A stretch of 64,000 bases of DNA, from assembly GCA_009995045.1 (NCBI GenBank), contig JAACQG010000013.1, positions 21,833 through 85,832 of the forward strand, given 5' to 3'. The notes below the pieces were generated by a model. It was not told the origin of the DNA and did not search any database. It was given only the letters and a program-made list of their open reading frames with translations. A program made the position numbers and the translations under genes. Below, one piece after another: positions 9,524-17,542 of this stretch. Each line of letters opens with the position of its first letter. Position 1 is the stretch's first letter. The DNA is from Alphaproteobacteria bacterium (GTDB taxonomy: Bacteria; Pseudomonadota; Alphaproteobacteria; Micavibrionales; Micavibrionaceae).

Positions 9524-9967
9524 ATGATTTACGCCTTCTATCCCATTTTCGCCGCCATGCTCTACGGTTTTGCTTTTGCCTTCACCGAACGCGCATTAAA
9601 GCTCACCAATATCAGCACTTATATGGCACTCAGCGCGAGCGCAGGGATGTTGGTTATGGTCGCCCTCATCAAACTCAAGGGCGAGGCACTGTCTTTCACA
9701 TTTTTAGAATCCAAATCCACCGCTGCAATCGTTCTCGCCGCTGCTATCGCCCCTTCACTCGGGTGGATTTTCACCATGTTCGCGATCAAAACAACCTCCG
9801 CAACTTACGCATCTTTTACTGAAATTTCGTACCCGCTCTTTACGCTGATATTCCTATTCGCCTTTTTCGGTCTCCGCACAATTGATTGGACCATTCTGCT
9901 TGGCGGCGCGTTGATTATGACCGGTTCATTCATAATGGTTTACGGCCAGACAAAAATAAAAGGATAA
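9524..9967 (+). CDS. Small EamA-type (DMT superfamily) membrane protein
   Basis: A 147-residue hydrophobic protein with about five predicted helices (near 5-22, 34-52, 68-86, 92-115 and 120-140). The closing GGALIMTGSFIMVYGQTK resembles the end of an EamA domain. It is half the length of classic two-domain EamA exporters, so it should act as a dimer if it transports anything. The substrate is unknown. It ends three bases before the ceramidase-like gene, so the two are probably co-transcribed. Confidence 0.65.
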   Translation: MIYAFYPIFAAMLYGFAFAFTERALKLTNISTYMALSASAGMLVMVALIKLKGEALSFTFLESKSTAAIVLAAAIAPSLGWIFTMFAIKTTSATYASFTEISYPLFTLIFLFAFFGLRTIDWTILLGGALIMTGSFIMVYGQTKIKG

Positions 9968-9970
9968 GCC

Positions 9971-10609
9971 ATGAATAACCCAATCGATATCTATTGCGAA
10001 CGCCTCAGCGCTGGCCTATGGGCGGAACCACTGAACGCGATCACAAATCTAGCGTTCATCATCGCGGGATATTACGCGCTAAAACTCGCCCGCAAGCAAA
10101 GCGCGCTCAACTGGCGCAGCATCGCACTCATTGCGCTGATCTTCGCCATGGGCATCGGTTCGACGCTCTTTCACACTTTCGCAAATCTATGGTCAATGTT
10201 TGTCGATGTCCTGCCGATCCTCGCCTTTCAAATTGTATTCATTAGCGTCTATGCGCAACGTGTCATAAAGCTGCACTGCAAATGGAACATACCATTGCTC
10301 GGGCTATTTTTTGTCATGATGTACGCCTCCATGCAGCTCCCGCGACAATGGCTCAACGGCAGCCTCGAATATGCGCCCGCTCTAATCTTCGTCACCGCCT
10401 TGGGTGTCTATCATGTAAAAAACGCGACATCAGAAAAATGGGGGCTATTGGCGGCGGCGGGCGTCTTTGTGATCTCAATGACACTACGCTCAATCGATTC
10501 CGCAATCTGCAGCGCATTCCCCTATGGCACGCATTTCGCTTGGCACATCCTAAACGCCTGCGTCCTATATCTTTCGGCAAGGGCGTATATTTTGAATGCC
10601 CTAAAATAA
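9971..10609 (+). CDS. Ceramidase-like (CREST superfamily) membrane protein
   Basis: A 212-residue integral membrane protein with about seven helices. It carries the CREST/alkaline ceramidase metal-site pattern: YCER and EPLNAITNLAF near the N-terminus, GSTLFHTFANLWSMFVDVLP (Ser, His and Asp ligands) around residues 60-80, and HFAWHILN near residue 190 (two His ligands). Family members hydrolyse amide bonds of ceramides; the bacterial substrate is not known. It sits three bases behind the EamA-type gene, which may be functionally linked. The start ATG 9971 has AAAAGGATAAGCC just upstream, overlapping the end of the previous gene. Confidence 0.75.
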   Translation: MNNPIDIYCERLSAGLWAEPLNAITNLAFIIAGYYALKLARKQSALNWRSIALIALIFAMGIGSTLFHTFANLWSMFVDVLPILAFQIVFISVYAQRVIKLHCKWNIPLLGLFFVMMYASMQLPRQWLNGSLEYAPALIFVTALGVYHVKNATSEKWGLLAAAGVFVISMTLRSIDSAICSAFPYGTHFAWHILNACVLYLSARAYILNALK

Positions 10610-10612
10610 TAG

Positions 10613-10641
10613 TTTACATAATTTAATAAGTCGTATATATA
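10613..10641 (+). promoter_or_regulatory. Sigma-70-type promoter, probably giving a leaderless mRNA
   Basis: TTTACA at 10613-10618, a 17-base spacer and TATATA at 10636-10641. The ATG at 10648 is six bases beyond and lacks a Shine-Dalgarno sequence. The layout is the same as in front of the paralogue at 8260. Confidence 0.5.
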
Positions 10642-10647
10642 AGCACT

Positions 10648-11238
10648 ATGCGATTTGATATTACAAAACCATTTGGGGATGCTGTTTGCTATCTATCTAC
10701 TTATATCGACCACGGCAATCACACAAAACTAGACAAGCTCGGCACAGGGGCGGCATTGGCATCTATTCTGCCTCCTTTAGCTTTAAACAATCCTAATAAT
10801 GTAATCCGCATTGGCATCGCGGGGCCTGTCGCAATTGGCAAAAGTACTTTTGCACGCGCATTTAGAATGGCACATGCGGACTCAAGGTGTGTCGCGGGAA
10901 CAAGATTGCAAAGTCATTATGAAAGTACAGCTGGCGGATTATTACTGCATTATGATGCGCGCAAAATAGAAAATGCTAGAAAGCCTAATTATCCCGAGCA
11001 ATTGGAGCCTATAGATAAAGAGTTGTTAATGGGCAAAAAAGAACGTACGCGCGGCGGCTTTGAACTTGTTGAACACCCAGCAGAAGATACCGATAAATTT
11101 TATAATGCGCTGGTAAGTTTTCAATACCAAAGCGATTCACTAAGACTTGCAAAGATTTGTGTGCCAATCGCCGCCGCAAAATCGACGTCCTTCATGAGGT
11201 TTATGCAAGACGCAGAGCTAGAATTTTCACCGATGTAA
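10648..11238 (+). CDS. Small P-loop ATPase, TsaE-like (paralogue C)
   Basis: A 196-residue protein with Walker A GPVAIGKS at residues 59-66, LLLHYDARKIE in the place of the TsaE His-Asp motif, and GFELVEHPAED in the place of the IEWPE box. HYDARKIE parallels HYDAYAIE in the protein encoded at 8260, which supports common ancestry. About 50 residues precede the P-loop and about 50 follow the last motif, so it is longer than TsaE. Function unknown: a true t6A ATPase seems unlikely because the Trp of the IEWPE box and the Walker A context are changed. Confidence 0.55.
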   Translation: MRFDITKPFGDAVCYLSTYIDHGNHTKLDKLGTGAALASILPPLALNNPNNVIRIGIAGPVAIGKSTFARAFRMAHADSRCVAGTRLQSHYESTAGGLLLHYDARKIENARKPNYPEQLEPIDKELLMGKKERTRGGFELVEHPAEDTDKFYNALVSFQYQSDSLRLAKICVPIAAAKSTSFMRFMQDAELEFSPM

Positions 11239-11301
11239 CTATCGTATAAAATCCAATCTATTATTTACCACTCCTTAAGATACGTTGCGTATTGTAAGGC
11301 T

Positions 11302-11610
11302 ATGTTTTGGAATAAAGATAAAAAATCCCAAAAGGGAAACAAAACAACGGACAAACGCGCGAAGGCGGGTTGTGTGGGGAGTAACAAGAACGGCGGTCAT
11401 GGCTTGCAAGGGGATGCACTACGTGCACAAGCCATGGCCAATGTTCGGTCCGCAAGGGCGCATATCGGTGAAGAAACACTGGACCGTATCGCCGCAGCAA
11501 TGACCAAAAAACAGCAATCCGCAACCGAAATCGCCAAACGTCAAATCCAAGGCGCAGACGTCGATAAAGTTTTAGATGAGCTAAAATGGATGCTCGACAG
11601 CAAAAACTAG
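11302..11610 (+). CDS. Conserved hypothetical protein, 102 aa
   Basis: The N-terminal third is Lys-rich and probably disordered. The rest is helical, with ALRAQAMANVRSARAHIGEE followed by an amphipathic stretch ending in DELKWMLD. I have a general impression of similar sequence in other alphaproteobacteria but know no function. The charged, basic N-terminus and the absence of a membrane segment suggest a soluble protein that may touch nucleic acid; that is inference. It converges on the receiver-domain gene with six bases between the stop codons. Confidence 0.65.
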   Translation: MFWNKDKKSQKGNKTTDKRAKAGCVGSNKNGGHGLQGDALRAQAMANVRSARAHIGEETLDRIAAAMTKKQQSATEIAKRQIQGADVDKVLDELKWMLDSKN

Positions 11611-11616
11611 CGCGCC

Positions 11617-12048
11617 TTAATCACCACCATATCGAAAAAACGCAAAAAAACCTTTCTTGCTCTTCGAGGCTTGATATTGCTCAACAGATTTATTCAGGCA
11701 ATTCAACAGATCGTGATGTTCGAATGGCTTTGTAAACACACCATTGATATCCATCTCACGCGCCTTATCAAGCAACCTTAAATCCCCATCTCTGAAATAG
11801 TCACCGCCCGATATGGCAATAATCGGTAAATTTTCATGCACCTCGCGTATGCTATCAATAACACCTAATCCGTTCATATCCGCTAAATGTAAATCGGTTA
11901 TGACTGCGAGATAATTATTCTCTTTGACTTTCTCAATGCCATCCTTGCCATCAAACACAACATCGACTGCGTAATTATGCCGCTCTAATAAAATCGTAAG
12001 CATGTTATGCATATGCACGTCATCTTCGATTAATAATATTCTACGCAT
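11617..12048 (-). CDS. Single-domain response regulator (CheY-like)
   Basis: A stand-alone receiver domain of about 143 residues. It begins MRRILLIEDD with the acidic pair for Mg2+, has the phospho-acceptor Asp in ITDLHLADMNG, a Ser in AISGGDY, and the conserved Lys in FTKPF. A short basic tail follows (QASKSKKGF). No output domain is present, so it should act by protein contact. No histidine kinase lies in the window. ATG at 12048 is preferred; an in-frame TTG at 12057 would add three residues. Confidence 0.9.
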   Translation of the reverse strand: MRRILLIEDDVHMHNMLTILLERHNYAVDVVFDGKDGIEKVKENNYLAVITDLHLADMNGLGVIDSIREVHENLPIIAISGGDYFRDGDLRLLDKAREMDINGVFTKPFEHHDLLNCLNKSVEQYQASKSKKGFFAFFRYGGD

Positions 12049-12164
12049 TTTGGGCAAATTCCATCATTTTAAAACAACGCAAATATTATACGATCATAGG
12101 TAGAAAGCCGTAAATTTGTTTTTGATTACATACGATTGTAGCCAGTAGAAAGAAAATTTTAGGG

Positions 12165-12179
12165 GGTTAAATTTTAACC
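12165..12179. promoter_or_regulatory. 15-bp palindrome upstream of the acyl-CoA dehydrogenase gene
   Basis: GGTTAAATTTTAACC has perfect seven-base arms around a central T and is followed by a T-run and TATATTAT, a possible -10 region. It lies 40 bases before the start codon, so it could be an operator for a fatty-acid-responsive repressor. The flanking T-run also allows weak terminator activity. Confidence 0.35.
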
Positions 12180-12218
12180 TTTTTGCGCTATATTATAAGA
12201 AGAGATAAAGGAGATTCC

Positions 12219-14009
12219 ATGCCCGTATATTCGCCCCCATCCGAGAACATTAAATTCATCCTGCACGACGTATTGAACGCATCATCGCTCAGCGAATTGC
12301 CAGGCTATGAAGATGTCTCCCAAGAGCTGATTGATCAAATCATCGAAGAGGGCGGAAAGATTTGCGAAAACGTGCTCTTCCCCATCAACCAATCGGGCGA
12401 CCAAGAGGGTTGCACCTATGAAAACGGTGTCGTGCGCACCCCCAAAGGCTTCAAAGAAGCATACCAAACCTTCTCCGAGGGCGGCTGGTGCGGCCTGTCA
12501 TCTGATCCCGAATATGGCGGCATGGGGATGCCCGTACTTCTTAACACCGTCATGCAGGAAATGATCTGCTCCGCCAATATGTCATTTGGCATGTATCCGG
12601 GCCTCTCCCAAGGCTGTTACGAGGCGCTGCATCATTTCGGCACAGATGAGCAAAAAGCATTATATCTACCAAAATTAATCGAAGGCACATGGTCAGGTAC
12701 AATGTGCCTCACTGAACCCCATTGCGGAACCGATCTCGGTCTGATCAAGACAAAAGCCGACCCGCAAGACGATGGCTCCTATAAGGTGACCGGGACTAAG
12801 ATTTTCATCTCGGCGGGCGAACATGACCTTACCGATAATATTGTCCATCTCGTCCTCGCCAAATAACCCAACGCCCCTGAAGGCGCAAAGGGCATATCCC
12901 TCTTTGTCGTACCCAAATTCCTGCCCGACGATAACGGCGAAGCCGGCCCGCGCAACGGCGTGATGTGCGGTTCTATCGAACATAAAATGGGCATCCACGC
13001 CAATTCAACCTGCGTGATGAATTTCGACGACGCACAAGGATGGCTCGTCGGCGAACCACATAAAGGCTTGCGTGCCATGTTCATCATGATGAACGCCGCC
13101 CGCCTCGGCGTGGGCATGCAGGGGCTCGGCATCTGCGAAGTCGCCTATCAAAACGGCCTTGCCTATGCAAAAGATCGCCTGCAAATGCGCAGCCTCACGG
13201 GCACAAAAGCCCCCGAAAAACCCGCCGACCCCATCATCGTCCATCCTGATGTCCGCCGCATGCTTTTAAAATCAAAAGCGGTCACCGAAGCGGGCAGGGC
13301 GCTATCATATTGGACAGGCATGAACCTCGACATCGCCAATAAACACGCCGATGAGGGCAAACGTCAAGAAGCCGATGACCTCGTCGCGCTCCTCACACCA
13401 ATCGTAAAAGCCTATCTTACCGATATGGGCACCGAAATCGGCAACGAATGTATGCAGGTCTATGGTGGCCATGGCTACATCGCCGAATGGGGCATGGAAC
13501 AATATGTCCGCGATGCGCGCATCGCCCAAATTTATGAAGGCACAAACGGCATCCAGGCTCTCGACCTTGTCGGGCGTAAAATGGGCAAAAGCTTCGGCAG
13601 ATTATTACGCCGCTTCTTCCATCCCGTACAAAAATTCATCAGCGAAAACCAAGCCGACGAATCCATGCAGGAATTCATCTTTCCGCTCGCCAAATCCTTC
13701 GCCAAACTCCAACAAGCCACCGCAATGATCGCGCAAAAAGGCATGAAAAACCCGGATGAAGCAGGCGCAGCCAGCTCCGATTACCTGCGCCAATTCGCCC
13801 TCGTCGCCCTTGCATATATGTGGTGTTTGATGGTCAAGGCTGCCCAAGCCAAGTTGGAGGCAAAAGAAGGCGATCAGGAATTTTATGAGTCCAAAATCAT
13901 AACCGCCCGCTTCTTCATGCAACGCATGCTCCCCGAAGCCGATGGTAGATTTAAGATGGTCATGGCCGGTGCAGATACGCTCATGGAATTAGACGCGAGC
14001 GGGTTTTAG
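12219..14009 (+). pseudogene. Acyl-CoA dehydrogenase interrupted by one in-frame stop codon
   Basis: First step of beta-oxidation, FAD-dependent. The reading frame is continuous from ATG 12219 to 14009 except for a TAA at 12864-12866, and the full length of about 596 residues matches the long acyl-CoA dehydrogenase family. Before the stop are the N-terminal domain and the MCLTEPHCGTDLGL flavin segment. After it the frame resumes with PNAPEGAKGISLFVVPKF, then GMQGLGICEVAYQ, MQVYGGHGYIAEWGMEQYVRD and IYEGTNGIQALDLVGRK. I expect Leu at the stop position from the family pattern LAK-L-P, so one T-to-A change (TTA to TAA) explains it. It is either a recent nonsense mutation or a sequencing error. 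Confidence 0.85.
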
Positions 14010-14034
14010 GTAAACACATCAACGAGGGGCAAAT

Positions 14035-14835
14035 ATGTCACAAGACACTGCATTGAATTTGCAAAATGCGAGAGCGAGCTTTTTCGACAAACTTCAACAA
14101 TACAACGCCCTTCTCGAACAAGAAGGCGTAGACCCCGAAGATCTTGCCAAAACGCGCCTTGATCTCATCAAAAGCGCCAAACAAGAGATCGAAGCCAAAA
14201 GCTCCGCAGAAGCCATTCGCTGGTATGGCTATTGTCTCGTCACATCCGATAACGGTTTTCCGATTGATATAGACAAAGGCATCAGCCTGTTAAACGAAGC
14301 CGTAATGATGCGCAGCCTTCAGGCAAATAGTGATCTCGGCGATATCTATTCCGGCGAAGACATCATCGTGCCCGAAGATAAAATCAATTTCGAAAAAGCG
14401 ATCAAACATTATAAACAGGCCGATAACGGCTATTCCAATTACCGCTTGGGAATGATCTATTCTGAACATGAGACATATAAAGATATCCGAAAAGCAATGG
14501 ATTGCGTTGATCGATCTGTAGAGCATTTCGGCGATCCGATGGGCAAGATCATGCTCGGCGCGTGGAAATATTACGGTGAATTGATGCCGCGAAACTTTGA
14601 GGAAGCCGCTGAACTTTTCAACAATGTATACGAAAATGACCGCACCCCTGATGGCCAATACGCCAGCTGGGCGAGTGTGTCGGCTTTATTCTTTCTCGGC
14701 GTCATGACCTATCATGGCGAGGGTATGCAACAAGACGAAGAGCAAGGCTATAAGATGATAGATGAGGCCGCGGCCTATAATGACGCCAATGCGATCCAAT
14801 GGCTACAAGGATATCACGAATTTCACGGCCAATAA
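14035..14835 (+). CDS. Sel1-like repeat protein
   Basis: A 266-residue soluble protein built of helical repeats. An N-terminal coiled region (about 1-60) is followed by Sel1/TPR-like units such as AIKHYKQADNGYSNYRLGMIY, AAELFNNVYEND and FFLGVMTYHGEGMQQDEEQGY. Sel1 repeats serve as protein-interaction scaffolds. There is no signal peptide, so it should be cytoplasmic. It begins 25 bases after the acyl-CoA dehydrogenase frame, with GAGGGGC before the ATG, and may be co-transcribed with it. The partner is unknown. Confidence 0.75.
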   Translation: MSQDTALNLQNARASFFDKLQQYNALLEQEGVDPEDLAKTRLDLIKSAKQEIEAKSSAEAIRWYGYCLVTSDNGFPIDIDKGISLLNEAVMMRSLQANSDLGDIYSGEDIIVPEDKINFEKAIKHYKQADNGYSNYRLGMIYSEHETYKDIRKAMDCVDRSVEHFGDPMGKIMLGAWKYYGELMPRNFEEAAELFNNVYENDRTPDGQYASWASVSALFFLGVMTYHGEGMQQDEEQGYKMIDEAAAYNDANAIQWLQGYHEFHGQ

Positions 14836-14849
14836 TGAATTTGATGTGA

Positions 14850-16427
14850 TTACTGCGCCACATCCGCGCGCGCCTTATCAAGCTCCGCTTTGGCCGCATT
14901 TAATTCCTGCTCCAGCTTCGAAAGACGCGCCAGTTGCTCTTGGCTGGTCACTTCGGGGTCAAACAGCATTGTCTCAAGCTCTTTTTTCTCCATCGCCCAT
15001 TGCGCGCGTTCTTTTTGCAATTGCTGACCAAGCTTTTTCATCTGACGCTCGGCCTCGTTAAAACGCATGGTTGCCCGCTCAAGATTCCAATTCTCGCTCT
15101 CAACGGTCATAACCTCTTGCTGGCTTTCTTTCAGCGAAATTTTAAGCTCATCATTCAACGCTTCATTCTCCGCCCGCGCCTTTTCAAGCGCTGTCTCAAG
15201 CGCCGTAATCTTGGCCAGTGCCTTGGTATCCGCCGTTTCAATCTTCGCGGTGGTAAAATCTGCATTGCCCTTGGATTGCGTCTTATTCACCTTCACCCGC
15301 GGCATGTCAATGGAACGCTCAGGCTGCGACAAAAAGCTTTCCGCCGCGAGCATATCTGATTTTGGCATAGTAGGGGCAGGGGTGGGATTAGGCGTGCGCT
15401 CGACCGCCGCTTCCTCTGGGGCTTTATTGGGCGCTGCGTTTGGCGCAACAACGGCTACTTCTTCAACATCAACCACTTGCTCAACCGGCGGGTCCATCAC
15501 AACCACAATCGGCTCCGGTGAAACTTCGCGCACCGCATTAACAATCACAGGCTCCGGCGTAAACGGCTCATCCTCAAATGCTGTTCCTGCTTCTGGCACA
15601 ACGCTCATGCTTTGTGGCTCAATCGGTTCCAGATCATCTGCCTTGGGCGCACGCGCTGGTGGTTTATTATTTTGCAACGACATCGCCTCAACCGCGCTGG
15701 CATTAAGCGCCGCAACCGCGTCTTCTTCTTCAACCGCTGGCTTGGCAACGCTAACATCCTTGCTCTGAACTTCTTGTTGCTCAAACGCGATCGATTCATT
15801 AACTAAAAACGCTTTTTCAGCCTCGCTCAAACTCTCTGAACTCACACTGATATCAGGATTTTTAATTGCCTCTAATGTATCATCGTCACGAATATTTTTC
15901 GCCGCAACCACGCCCGGCGCGCCGCCCGCCATGCACCGCTCAAATTTGTTAGCCGCCTCGATAAAGCGGGTTAAAAAGAAACGGAATTGATGCCCCTCAA
16001 TGGCAATGTCCAAAACACCATTATCACGTATAGCCTTAAACAGCTCTTTTTGCCCCTTCATCGGCACAGAAATAATATTATCACGATGCGCAACACTGTT
16101 AATGACAGCTTCTTCATGACCTGGCACACGCAAGGAAACATCATAATGATTACCAACAACAAACGCGCTTTGGCGAATATTCAAATTCAGCTGCTGAACC
16201 CAATTGCTTGATCCGTTGATCTGAAGCAAAAACCCGTTATTAAATTCGGTCTGAATAATACATTCACCGCTATAATCGCTCACCGCTTTGATGGAGCCAA
16301 CTTGCCACGCTTTGGCCGGATAAAAATGCGAGGATTTATCAAGCTCATCTTGAGCTTTCGCGCTATGTGTCATCATCAATGCGGTACAAGCAACGCCAAC
16401 CGCGAGTATCCGTTTAAAATGAGTCAT
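14850..16427 (-). CDS. Secreted protein with novel N-terminal domain and C-terminal coiled coil
   Basis: A 525-residue protein with a signal peptide ending around HSAKAQ. Residues of about 25-160 form a globular region with two Cys (GECIIQTEF and KFERCMAGG) that I do not recognise. Residues of about 170-390 are Pro/Glu/Val-rich, probably disordered and long enough to span the periplasm. The last 140 residues are a heptad-rich coiled coil (ALETALEKARAENEALNDEL and following). ATG 16427 is preferred over an upstream TTG at 16439 because GGATAAAG precedes it. A cell-envelope structural or adaptor role is inferred from the layout only. Confidence 0.7.
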   Translation of the reverse strand: MTHFKRILAVGVACTALMMTHSAKAQDELDKSSHFYPAKAWQVGSIKAVSDYSGECIIQTEFNNGFLLQINGSSNWVQQLNLNIRQSAFVVGNHYDVSLRVPGHEEAVINSVAHRDNIISVPMKGQKELFKAIRDNGVLDIAIEGHQFRFFLTRFIEAANKFERCMAGGAPGVVAAKNIRDDDTLEAIKNPDISVSSESLSEAEKAFLVNESIAFEQQEVQSKDVSVAKPAVEEEDAVAALNASAVEAMSLQNNKPPARAPKADDLEPIEPQSMSVVPEAGTAFEDEPFTPEPVIVNAVREVSPEPIVVVMDPPVEQVVDVEEVAVVAPNAAPNKAPEEAAVERTPNPTPAPTMPKSDMLAAESFLSQPERSIDMPRVKVNKTQSKGNADFTTAKIETADTKALAKITALETALEKARAENEALNDELKISLKESQQEVMTVESENWNLERATMRFNEAERQMKKLGQQLQKERAQWAMEKKELETMLFDPEVTSQEQLARLSKLEQELNAAKAELDKARADVAQ

Positions 16428-16626
16428 GTCTTTATCCAATTCGAACTGTAAAATTTATAAAAGTTAAGCTGTAAAAAGTTTAGCATCAGCCTCACCGTCC
16501 TACAATCCACTTTTCTATTGCCCTTTTCAAGTCACACCCGATATATCAACGATATATGTGGTGACTCAATCAAAATCTTCCTCTACCCTAAGGGAAGAAA
16601 CAATCAATAAACGAGGATCACAAACC

Positions 16627-16929
16627 ATGTCCAGCGACGCAATCATGGCAAAAATTAAACAAAAAATGGCACTCGCATCAAGCTTGAATGCAAAGCTCAA
16701 ATTCGATTTCGGTGATGATGGCATTGTCTTCGTTGACGCCACACAAAACCCGCCAGTCATTTCCGAAGAAGATGCAGAAGCCGACACGACATTGGTCACA
16801 TCAATCGACACATTCAAGGCAATCTTAGAAGGAACCCAAGACCCAAATATCGCCTTCATGATGGGCAAGCTTAAGGTCAAAGGATCAATGGGCATAGCCA
16901 TGAAGCTTAACGGCATCCTCGAAGATTAA
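16627..16929 (+). CDS. SCP2 sterol-binding domain protein
   Basis: A 100-residue single-domain SCP2 fold protein, which binds lipids or acyl-CoA in a hydrophobic tunnel. The central pattern ADTTLVTSIDTFKAILEGTQ followed by AFMMGKLKVKGSMGIAMKL is characteristic. ATG 16627 follows AACGAGGATCACAAACC; an upstream GTG at 16558 is in frame but would add a non-homologous, Ser/Thr-rich extension. The thioesterase gene follows five bases downstream, so the two make a small lipid-handling operon. Confidence 0.88.
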   Translation: MSSDAIMAKIKQKMALASSLNAKLKFDFGDDGIVFVDATQNPPVISEEDAEADTTLVTSIDTFKAILEGTQDPNIAFMMGKLKVKGSMGIAMKLNGILED

Positions 16930-16934
16930 ATTCC

Positions 16935-17489
16935 ATGAATCTCTATATCCGCCTCGTCCTTGTGCTCATCAAATCTCTATGGCGCAAGAGATTGGCCTTG
17001 CTGGAAACATCAATCACCCATTTCCACGTTCTGCCCAATGACCTTGATTTGAACATGCACATGAATAACGGGCGGTATTTAACCGTGATGGATTTGGGGC
17101 GCATTGATTTGATGATGCGCTGTGGCCTCCTCCAAAAAGCGTTAAAACATAAATACGCCCCTGTCCTTGGCTCCGTCAAAATGCGCTACCGCCTGCCTCT
17201 CTTACCTTTTCAACCATACGAACTGCAAACCCGCATTGTCTGTTGGGATGAAAAATGGGCGTATATGGAACAGCGTTTCATCATAACATCAGGCACCAAA
17301 AAAGGCGCCATCGCCGCCATCGCCATCATAAAAGCCGGCATGTATGACCCCAAAGCCAAGGAAACAGTTAAGCCAGATGCGCTGATGAGCTTGCTGGAAT
17401 TGGGGCAGGTTGCATCCCCCGACATGCCCGATTATTTCAAAGATTGGGTAAAGGCCGAAAGCGCCCTCCAAGCCGTCACCGCCCAATAA
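16935..17489 (+). CDS. Hotdog-fold acyl-CoA thioesterase
   Basis: A 184-residue protein of the 4HBT/THEM6-like thioesterase group. The signature is DLDLNMHMNNGRYLTVMDLGR near residues 35-55, where the Asp and Asn-Gly region lines the active site. The first 15 residues are hydrophobic (IRLVLVLIKSLW) and may tether the enzyme to the membrane. It should hydrolyse acyl-CoA or a related thioester, with chain length unknown. It directly follows the SCP2 gene and ends at a strong bidirectional terminator. Confidence 0.82.
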   Translation: MNLYIRLVLVLIKSLWRKRLALLETSITHFHVLPNDLDLNMHMNNGRYLTVMDLGRIDLMMRCGLLQKALKHKYAPVLGSVKMRYRLPLLPFQPYELQTRIVCWDEKWAYMEQRFIITSGTKKGAIAAIAIIKAGMYDPKAKETVKPDALMSLLELGQVASPDMPDYFKDWVKAESALQAVTAQ

Positions 17490-17490
17490 A

Positions 17491-17524
17491 AAAAGCCGCC
17501 CTCCGAAGGAAAGCGGCTTTTCAA
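17491..17524. terminator. Bidirectional rho-independent terminator
   Basis: AAAAGCCGC and GCGGCTTTT flank a short loop. The A-run before and the T-run after serve both the thioesterase gene on the plus strand and fadL on the minus strand. Confidence 0.85.
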
Positions 17525-17542
17525 AATTTCAAAATCTATTGC

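Noticed and set aside
12219-14009. Frameshift or recoded stop (for example selenocysteine or pyrrolysine) in the acyl-CoA dehydrogenase
   Set aside because: Both halves are in the same frame, so there is no frameshift. The codon is TAA, which is not used for Sec or Pyl, and family members have an ordinary residue there.
15067-15768. 233-codon plus-strand Ser/Thr-rich ORF
   Set aside because: It is the antisense shadow of the secreted coiled-coil protein gene and lacks start signals.
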